Program-made: the position numbers and the translations under genes
Shown here: positions 56,915-64,000 of the stretch, piece by piece
How the letters are laid out: each line of letters opens with the position of its first letter
Position numbering within the stretch: position 1 is the stretch's first letter
The notes under the pieces: generated by a model
Databases searched by the model: none
Told to the model about the DNA's origin: nothing
What the model saw: only the letters and a program-made list of their open reading frames with translations
Assembly (NCBI RefSeq): GCF_000208865.1
Contig: NC_018397.1
Coordinates: 2,170,001 to 2,234,000 of the forward strand
Reading direction: 5' to 3'
From: Neospora caninum Liverpool
Taxonomy: Eukaryota; Apicomplexa; Conoidasida; Eucoccidiorida; Sarcocystidae
Length of the DNA: 64,000 nucleotides

Positions 56915-59900
56915 TCATTCTTGTGAGCTCTGTGTCGCACCTTTCTGGCGTCTCTCTCTGATTAACTGCACAGCTCGAGCCAATCGGGCATTCGTTTCTT
57001 TCATCTGCCGCAGGACGGGTGACACGCTGGAGGCTTCGTTTCTGAATTTTTCCAACATTTCCATGTTTATTGTGCCTCGATTTGCACTTCGCAGAGCTTG
57101 AAACAGAGCTTGAGGAGAAAAGGAGGTATTTGCGAATCTTTGGTCCCTGCGTGTCCCCTCAAAACCTGAGGTGTCTATACATCCGAATTTCGGCGAAAAT
57201 GCAGATCCGCGTTCTCTCTGCTGTTCCTTTCCGCAGTCAGACTTGTGCTGTGTCTCAACCGTCTCACTGTCGTCCACTACGTAAACACTCACGGACTGAT
57301 GTTTCTTCACCCGTTTGTGCTCCCTTTCGTCGGTGATACCTTTCGAATTAAGGCTTTCTTCAAGCAGAGATATGCACGAAGAGAAGCCTGAGCAGCTTCG
57401 ACCCTGGTGGACGCCCATCGCCGGCACGTCTTTGAGTGAGGCAGAAGCCGCAAATAAAGGAGAGAGGCACGACGAAGGGGATGCGGACGACGACTGTGAA
57501 GATGAGGAAGGCGACACAGGGGGAGGGACGGGCACAGTGGAGGAGGACGACGCGGAACTGACTGAAACGGTTTTTTTAGACGCGAGAGAGGAACTCTGAG
57601 ACGTTGCGTTAGGCCCGAGCGGCGTCCTCGCCCGTCTCGGTCTCTCGCCCGCCCCGTTGGTGGTCCAAGGGCCAGTTTGAGCTGAAGAAGCATCCGGAGA
57701 GCCAGGAGACCTGAAGGCTGAGACGCCAGAACCAACCTGACGAGCGGCATCGCTGCCGCTCCCTCGCCTTTCTGTCTGTTGGGACCGCCTTTTCTTCGTC
57801 AGGATCTCACCAGCAATCTGGTTTCGTCCCTGCACGCCTTCTGGTCGTTGTTCTACACCGTTTTCTCTCGGCCTCGGTCTCCGGGAGTTCGCTGGCTTTT
57901 CTCTTACACTGTTTCCCTGGTTTCTTTCGTCACTGTCTCTCCCTTCCATGGAGAAACTCGGTTCGTCTTCGCACAAATCCACGATTTCTGGCGCACCTAC
58001 CCCCCCTTTCTCTTCCTCTCTTTTCCGACTCTTTTCCTCTTTCCGAGATGGATTTTCCTCTTCGTTACCAGGGTTCCTGTCCCCTCGACAAGCGCGCGTG
58101 CCGTCTGTTTCCTTCTCCGGCGCAGTCGCGTCGCCTCTTTCCTTTCCTTCCTGGGTCCTCCGCGGCTCTCCACAAGAGACCTTGCCCTCCGGGCACCGCC
58201 GCTCCCCACCGCGAAACAGAGCTGTTCCTTCTTCTCCCGTGGCCGCGCCTTTCGCTTCATCCCCCCTCGCTTCGCCGCAGCCTACTCGACGCACGTTACG
58301 CCTCGGCATTCCACTCCTCGCCGATCTCGAGCCGACCGAGGACAAAGACGCCACCGAGGCGAGAACAGCACGCGAACAGCCGCGCTGTTCGCGCGAGACA
58401 CCGGAAGAAGCGAGAGGCGCGCATTTGTCGGCAGTCGCCTGCGCTGAGGACGACGCGATAGACGCAAACAGAGGACGAGTCGGAGAAGCAATCTTGGGTT
58501 GTGGGAGAAAAGAGGAAGGACGCGAAGGGGAAAAGGCCGGGCTGCATTCGAGGCGAGGAGCACTGGGAGAGGGACAGGGAGATTGACATGAGTCAAGGAG
58601 AGAACACAAATCGGCCCTCCGCTGTCGACTGGCCGGAACAGTAGAGACGCAAGATGACTGAGGAAGGAAGAGAGATGAAACGAAGGAATATGTTGGAGCC
58701 TGAGCCGAGGAAAGAGAGGGAGACAGAGCCAACCGCGGCGGCAGGGTTCCAGGATGCCTGGGCACGGAAACGAGGGGATAAACGGAGGAAAGGAGAAGGC
58801 AGGGAAGCGAGGGAGAGGCTAGCCAGAATGCGAGACGAGGCACTGGCCGAACTTCGACAAAGCTGCCTGCACGCACCACCGCACGCAAACGGAAACAATG
58901 CGAGTGGCAGCGGCGGGGCAGGAAAAAAAGAAGAGGGACCGCACCCCCAAACGGGACACTGAAAAACGGACAGGCGACACGGCCCAATGCTGAACACAGC
59001 CGCGCGGACAAGCGTAGATGTGTGCGAGAGGCCGTGGAGGCTGAAAAGGCTCAACTCCTCGACAGAAAAGACGCTCAAAGACCTTGTACAGCGAGAGAGG
59101 GAAACTGTTAAGGAGGCAACTGTCCAAAAGCGTCCACAGGAAGATTTCGAGAGAGAGGAAAGCCGAAAAACGACTCTTTGCAGACTCCTAAAGAGCAAAA
59201 CAGTCGGGAGAAAAGAGAGAGTTGACCTACTTGTTAAGTTCTGCATCTTCACCAGTAAATCGTCAATGTCCTGCGACGTGCACCAGTCCCACGGCGCCCC
59301 AGTTCCCACCCAGTTTTGCTCGATCAAAACAGACCACAATTCCTCGGTTTCTGTCTGCCTGGTTTCCTGACGCCCTCCTGCGGTTCTCTGCACGACGCTG
59401 TCGTTGCTGCAACGGGCACCCACGAGAGAACGGTTTGTCACCTGTTCGTCTCTTGAAAACTTCTCTCTCTCCTCTCTCGCTTCTCTCGGGTCTTCGTTTC
59501 TGTCACCTTTCGCCTTCCCCTCAGCGCCTCTGTCTCCCTTGTTCCGGTCCTCCAGCGTCTCTGCATCGCCTGCATCTGGTTCTTCTTCGCCCCTTCGGGC
59601 TCCGTCCTTTTCCCCTCGTCGATCTGGAGGAACGCACGGGGACGAGGAGAACGAAGAACGGGAGGCTTCCCGGCGACGACGCCGTCCGCAGCTGCGGCGG
59701 GTCCTTCGGCCTTGCGCTTTGCGGGATGAAGAAGGAAGAGAACCAGAACCAGCGTGAGAAGAGAGAGACGTGTAGGGAGGAGAGCAAGAATTGGTGGAAC
59801 AGGGAGAGACGGAGGGAGCGGGAGAATCAGCTCGGCGAGCAGAAGGCGAAACGACAGAACCCGAAGATGCCGCGCAGGGTCTTGGAGACGACGACGGAAG

Positions 59901-60641
59901 GATCGCGCGGCTCGAAGACGGCGGCCTCAGAGCCGCAAGAGAAGTCGAGATTCCATCTGTGAGAAGAAGAAGGAGAACGTCAGCCCGTTCTTTATGCTTC
60001 TCCACAGCTAGGAGCCTACAGGGCAGGAACTCGATGCGCCTCAAGTCCGCTGACAACTGCGCCATCCGCAACTCTCGACATTTTGATCGCGACAAGAACA
60101 CCGAAGAAGAGCACGAGGGCGACGACGATGAGAGAGAAGGGGTGGTCTGGGCAGGAACGGAAGGAGACGACGTGGGAGTCAAGCAGATCGAGGACGAAGT
60201 GGAGAACAGAGCAGGCCAGGAGTCGGCAGAGGAAGAATCCAGAATTCGTCGCTGCATGTGAGACGTGCCACCGGAGGGACTCGCTCGCGGCGGGGTTGGA
60301 GGTGATTCTCTCTCTCTGGTCGACGCTGTCGAAGGCAACGCATTTTCCTGGTTGGCCTTCTTTGTCTCTCTCTCACTGTTTCCCTTTTCTTCCTCCGCTC
60401 TGCGGCTTTCTCCGTCTCTCTCTTTGTGGCCTGTTTGTGTGGTCGCCTCTGTCTCTTCTGACGCGCCTTCTTTTCCCTTTCCTCCATCCTTGGGTTCCTT
60501 GGTCCTTCCGCATCCCTCCTGCTCGTCTTCGGACGAGAGAGCTTGCTCCGCCTCCAGGAGAAGTCTGTCGCGAATCTCTAGCAAGAGAAGGTGTTCGGTA
60601 AACTCTCTTATCCACCCACATTGTGCTCTCTTCTGTCCCAT
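56915..60641 (-). CDS. Hypothetical low-complexity protein, at least two exons
   Basis: No family recognised. I place the start at 60641 (context ACGAAAATGG) rather than in the longer open frame that begins with GTG inside an inverted repeat. The first exon runs to a GTAGGT donor at about 59230. It encodes MGQKRAQCGWIREFTEHLL, long Glu/Lys/Ser-rich stretches and an ordered piece near its end (LWSVLIEQNWVGTGAPWDW, then DIDDLLVKMQNL). The last exon runs from an acceptor near 58563 to the stop at 56915. It contains a Ser-rich region and a helical C-terminus (MEMLEKFRNEASSVSPVLRQ). Direct joining of the two leaves a phase mismatch, so a middle exon or other borders are needed. A 69-bp stretch in the first exon ending CTTCTCACAG at about 59960 could be a small intron. 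The nature of the protein is unknown. Confidence 0.5.
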
Positions 60642-60707
60642 TTTCGTCTCCCTTAACTCTCTTGACAGAGGCACGTCTTCCTTGAGAGCCTTCTTTGACC
60701 TTGTGGA

Positions 60708-60856
60708 GTCTTTCTGTCTCTGCCTTCTTCTCTCGAGTCTGGTCTCTAGCGTTTTTAATTCATTTCTCTTTCTCCTCGCCTCATGCACGGAGAAAGAGAA
60801 ATGAATTGAAAACGCTAGAGACCAGACTCGAGAGAAGAAGGCAGAGACAGAAAGAC
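60708..60856. repeat. 68-bp inverted repeat with a 13-nt loop, one mismatch
   Basis: Arms 60708-60775 and 60789-60856 are reverse complements except at one position (GTTTTTAATT against GTTTTCAATT). The loop is TCGCCTCATGCAC. It lies about 65 bp upstream of the chosen start of the minus-strand gene, in its putative 5' leader or promoter. Confidence 0.92.
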
Positions 60857-63153
60857 CCTCCTATGCGTCCTGTGTCCAGCCCGGCTGTTGGGCTGTTCTC
60901 TCTTCCTCTCGTATTCACGGAAAGAGCGCTCCCAACCGCCCCGGGAATATGCCGTCCTTCTTCGGGGTGTGTTCGTGTTCGTTTCCTCCTCTTTCCATTC
61001 CTTCCCTGTTTTTCGCCCATGTGTCGAGTGAGGGAATGACATTCCGACGTTTTGCTGGGCTTCTCCCCTCGACCACCAAAGCGGGGGAAGCGCGGCAGAC
61101 GACAGACCGGAGAGAGAGTGCCGGTCAACGGGTTTCTCCTTCTCGTGGCCTCATGACTCTCGCGTTCCTCTCCTTATCCATCCTTTACCATTTCTTCTGG
61201 CAAATAGTCATGAAGGCGCGTTTCCCAGTGTACATCCACTCCAAAGAGACCGCCACCGACCTGAGGTGCCTGGTGTACATACACCTCGAGTGCGGGAGAG
61301 GTTGGTATGTGATGCGAGGTGTATGTACCCCCCATGAAAAGAGCAGACGGCGTCGTGTCATTCGGGGGAAGGTACACTTGAAACCAAAGAGGAACACACT
61401 TCGCTCGAAGAAGAGCGGATCGGAAAGAAGAAAAGAGAAACAGACGAAAGGAAGAAAACGGCAGCCACATGAACACCCCAGTCCTTGATTAGTTTCTCCC
61501 AGTGGGGGACGAGAAACACCACCACAGAAGAACAAAACTCAGTTCGCCGGCGCTACTGTGACCGAGGGACTGACTGCGGTTTGTCACCCCCGGCGCTTTT
61601 CGCGTAAAACATTTGAATCTCTGTTGTTTTCTTCTTTTCCATCGAAGCACATTCTCTCCCTCTTTTCAGTCTGGGGTCTCGGATGTCTCGCTTCACCCTT
61701 TCTTAGAAAACCAGCAGAAGGAGAACGCAAGTCTGCTTCTGATCTCCCGCTTCGGACCATGCGGCCGCAAGACACCCGCGCCTCGCTACTAGAACTTCCG
61801 GCAGCTGAAGAAATATATCCTGCGTTTTTTGCCCATGTGTCCCTTCCTTTTTTCTTCGGAAGGCCCAGGGAGCCTTCTCCTCCAGAGATGAAATTTCCTC
61901 GCTCGCTTTTCTCCGTTTTTAATGGAGAAAACCACGGAAAGATAAGCCAGACGCGGGCGAGCTGTACGGTCACCGCACACGGCATCTGCCGTTCGTCACC
62001 CTCGTGTGCCGCCTTTTCTCTGCTCTCGCACCACACGAAGCAAGAAGGCCGGAGACGGTTCTATGCGTCCCTGCGCGTCGCGAATGTGCACAGGACGAAG
62101 ATAAAAAGTTAGGGAAAACAGAGAAACCGAGAGTTGAAGGGAAAGGCCTTTCCTCGCTTCTCTCTCGAAAGCCCCGCGCCCCCTTTTCCTTCTCTTTTTC
62201 TTCTAGGAGAGAAAACGTCGAACTGGCTCGGGCGCAGCTCCCGCCCGCCTCGCCGGTAGGACGGACGAGAGACGAGATTCGACTCTCGGTTGGAAAAAGG
62301 GAAGCGGAGATAAAGAAGCAAGGGAGCAAAGGCGCACTGCCTCTGTGCAGGCAGAATCCTCTTTTCCTCTTCGTTTTCGAAAACGCGGAAGAGGCGTGGC
62401 GACAGAGGCTTGGCAGGTCTCGTGGCTCGCAGCCTCCAGCGAGAGGCACAGCTTTGCGCTGGGTGTGCGTCGCCAGCGGTCTTGAGCGTTAGGGGATAAA
62501 AGGGAGACAGGCAGCGCGTGGAGGGTGAGGAGCGACCGAGAACAGAGCTAGACGGGCGCGGGAAGAAAGCCACAAGAACGGGGTCGTTCTCTGGAAAAGA
62601 GAAAGTCCTGCCTCGAGAGACAGGGGAGAGGGACGGAGCAGAGTGAGACAAGCTGAACAGCACTCCTAAGGCTTTTTTTTCTCGCCAGTTCCTACTTTTC
62701 TCTGTCCGCAGACCTGCACACTGGAGGAAATAGGAATTCGAGAGCGAACGCGGCCACGGCAGCCGAGTCTTCTGGTAGAGAATCGGAGAGAAATGGAGGC
62801 GAGAAAGAGACAGGAGGAACTGTGGAGTGCCTCGCGAATTCGTGGTTTTTGTGCGCCGTGCTCTCCTTTTTTGTAAAACACGACGTAGACCTGTCGACAT
62901 TGGACACCCGTGCGCTTTACACGAGGGGGGCGTCCGGCGGTCTTCTCACGTTCGAGCTTCCTCTCGACTTTCCGTGTGTGTGTTCCATTCCGCGCTCTCT
63001 TCTCATCTCGTTTCCCTCGGCGCAAGGACTCTCTCGCTCTGTAAAGTTCTAGCATCCTCTTCCTTCTTTTCTCTTTGCTCTCCGTTTTCATCTCTCTCCT
63101 CGTTGCATCCTCTGTCTTTTCCTTCTCTTTCTTTTCCTCTTTCCACCTTGCCG
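60857..63153. other. Divergent intergenic region, no gene seen
   Basis: This should contain promoters for the minus-strand gene on the left and the plus-strand gene on the right. ORFs on both strands (for example 62109-62900 minus) are Ser/Arg/Phe-rich and motif-free. A 17-bp inverted repeat lies at 61272-61331. Confidence 0.5.
61272..61331. repeat. Short inverted repeat, 17-bp arms
   Basis: GGTGTACATACACCTCG at 61272-61288 faces CGAGGTGTATGTACCC at 61315-61330, a near-perfect reverse complement with about 26 nt between the arms. Each arm contains a smaller palindrome, TGTACA. Confidence 0.7.
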
Positions 63154-64000
63154 ATGGCTCCGCGTCGGAAGCCTTCCTCCGTGGCGAGGAAGAGCACTCC
63201 GCCTCGAGGAGGGCGAACAGAGCTCTCGAGAGGCGACTCCTCTTCCCAGGCCAGCAGTCCCCGGAGGAGCTCGCCGCGTCTCTCTTCGTCTCTGTCTCCT
63301 TCGCCCCGTTCCTCAGCGGCTGCGAAGGAGAGGGGGAGACAGAGAGGGAGCCGCGTACGGGAGGAAGCCTCCTTGGAAACAGATCGCGAGGCAAAGGTCG
63401 AAAAGGCAAAAGCGAACCAAAAAGAGAGACAGAAACGCGACTCGGCGCCCCCCAGCACTGCGGTGGCTTCTCAACGAGGTGTACATACAGCGGACAGAGG
63501 GTGCCCTGATTCACGGACGTCCGCAAAGCAGCGGAGGCAGCCGGTGCGCTCTTCGTCGTCTGACGAAAACTATCAAGAGAGCGAAGAAGAGGAGGAAGAA
63601 GAAGGAATGAGCGACCGGATGAGGAATGGAAGAGAAGTGAAGAAGGCCCCAGCTGATGCCTCTCCATCTTTTCAACGTCCTCGGCGCAGTGATTCCGCTT
63701 CGCCGGACGAAAACACTGCGCCTTCCTCGCGTCGCTTTTCCTCCGAGGACCGATTTCCTCCTCCGTATCCTCTGCATTCTTCCACGGCGCGCGAAACCAA
63801 GCGAAAGCCAAGCTCTGCCTCTGACCCGACCGTTCGCATTTCCGCACGGGCGCCGCCGAGGGCCGGGAGTGCGCGGGAAGGTTCTCTGCCTTCGAAAGAG
63901 GGGAAGAAAGAGAAGACTGCAAGCTCGCCGTCGGCTTCTCGTCAGGCGTCGCGCGACAGCGTTTCGCGCTCTTCTGAAACGCTCTCAAAGGCGCCAACCT
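63154..64000 (+). CDS. Ser/Arg/Glu-rich hypothetical protein, 5' part (runs off the window)
   Basis: An open frame starts at ATG 63154 (context TTGCCGATGG, MAPRRKPSSVARKSTPPRGG) and stays open for 282 codons to the right edge. Its content is typical of disordered coccidian proteins: Ser/Arg-rich blocks, an acidic run (YQESEEEEEEEG) and many Ser-Pro and Arg-Ser pairs, which could mean a nuclear RS-like or scaffold role. No domain is visible yet. An open frame on the minus strand over the same bases is also long, but it lacks this consistent composition. The function is unknown and the gene is truncated by the window. Confidence 0.5.
   Translation, partial: MAPRRKPSSVARKSTPPRGGRTELSRGDSSSQASSPRRSSPRLSSSLSPSPRSSAAAKERGRQRGSRVREEASLETDREAKVEKAKANQKERQKRDSAPPSTAVASQRGVHTADRGCPDSRTSAKQRRQPVRSSSSDENYQESEEEEEEEGMSDRMRNGREVKKAPADASPSFQRPRRSDSASPDENTAPSSRRFSSEDRFPPPYPLHSSTARETKRKPSSASDPTVRISARAPPRAGSAREGSLPSKEGKKEKTASSPSASRQASRDSVSRSSETLSKAPT

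Noticed and set aside
58654..58962. Charged plus-strand ORF of 102 codons
   Set aside because: It lies opposite the proposed intron of the minus-strand gene, has no motif and no splice context.
60642..60788. N-terminal extension with basic coiled-coil look, upstream of 60641
   Set aside because: That frame begins with GTG in the hairpin loop and has no ATG; the ATG at 60641 has a strong start context.
62666..63997. 443-codon minus-strand ORF at the right edge
   Set aside because: The plus-strand frame from 63154 has the more typical protein composition and a clean start; the minus frame mixes unrelated composition blocks.

Overview
The window looks like nuclear DNA of a coccidian apicomplexan, most likely Toxoplasma gondii or a close relative such as Hammondia or Neospora. 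The case rests on GT-AG intron genes with GC-rich exons, purine-rich low-complexity tracts, many TA and GATA microsatellites, A-rich start contexts, Ser/Glu/Arg-rich proteins and a fragment of mitochondrial cox1 inside nuclear sequence. No bacterial operon, CRISPR array, tRNA or rRNA was seen. All gene models were built by hand: exons were joined only when splice sites and reading phase agreed, and no transcript data were available.

Layout from left to right. Positions 1-3.9 kb hold an 18-bp purine minisatellite and no convincing gene. RPL23 (uL14) lies on the minus strand at 3.9-6.1 kb with a 10-nt first coding exon. After about 4 kb without a recognised gene comes a large plus-strand gene (10.2-16.4 kb) that fuses an N-terminal drug/metabolite-type (TPT or nucleotide-sugar-transporter-like) membrane domain to a complete PMCA-type calcium ATPase. 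A minus-strand multi-exon nucleoredoxin-like protein covers 19.1-25.6 kb. A phase-consistent hypothetical single-pass membrane protein (26.8-28.9 kb) carries the cox1 fragment in an intron. A MCPIP1/Regnase-like NYN ribonuclease gene follows at 29.2-31.8 kb. A minus-strand gene at about 32.8-41.3 kb resembles TRAPPC13, with a GATA microsatellite in its last proposed intron.

From about 42 to 56.6 kb the sequence looks less GC-rich and less purine-rich. It holds short-exon genes for hypothetical proteins, including a 642-residue secreted or membrane protein (45.0-49.1 kb), several partial models and a short protein with a mitochondrial-type presequence (53.8-54.4 kb). A hairpin at 56.1 kb shares a 21-bp core with the mitochondrial-like insert at 27.6 kb. 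The right end holds a low-complexity minus-strand gene (56.9-60.6 kb), a 68-bp near-perfect inverted repeat just upstream of its start, and the 5' part of a Ser/Arg-rich plus-strand gene that runs off the window.

There is no operon logic here. Neighbouring genes serve unrelated housekeeping roles: translation, calcium pumping, redox or cytoskeletal function, RNA decay and vesicle tethering. The points of most interest are the transporter-ATPase fusion, the NYN RNase with a large insertion in its catalytic domain, the degenerate first thioredoxin-like domain, and the organelle-derived and inverted-repeat DNA.
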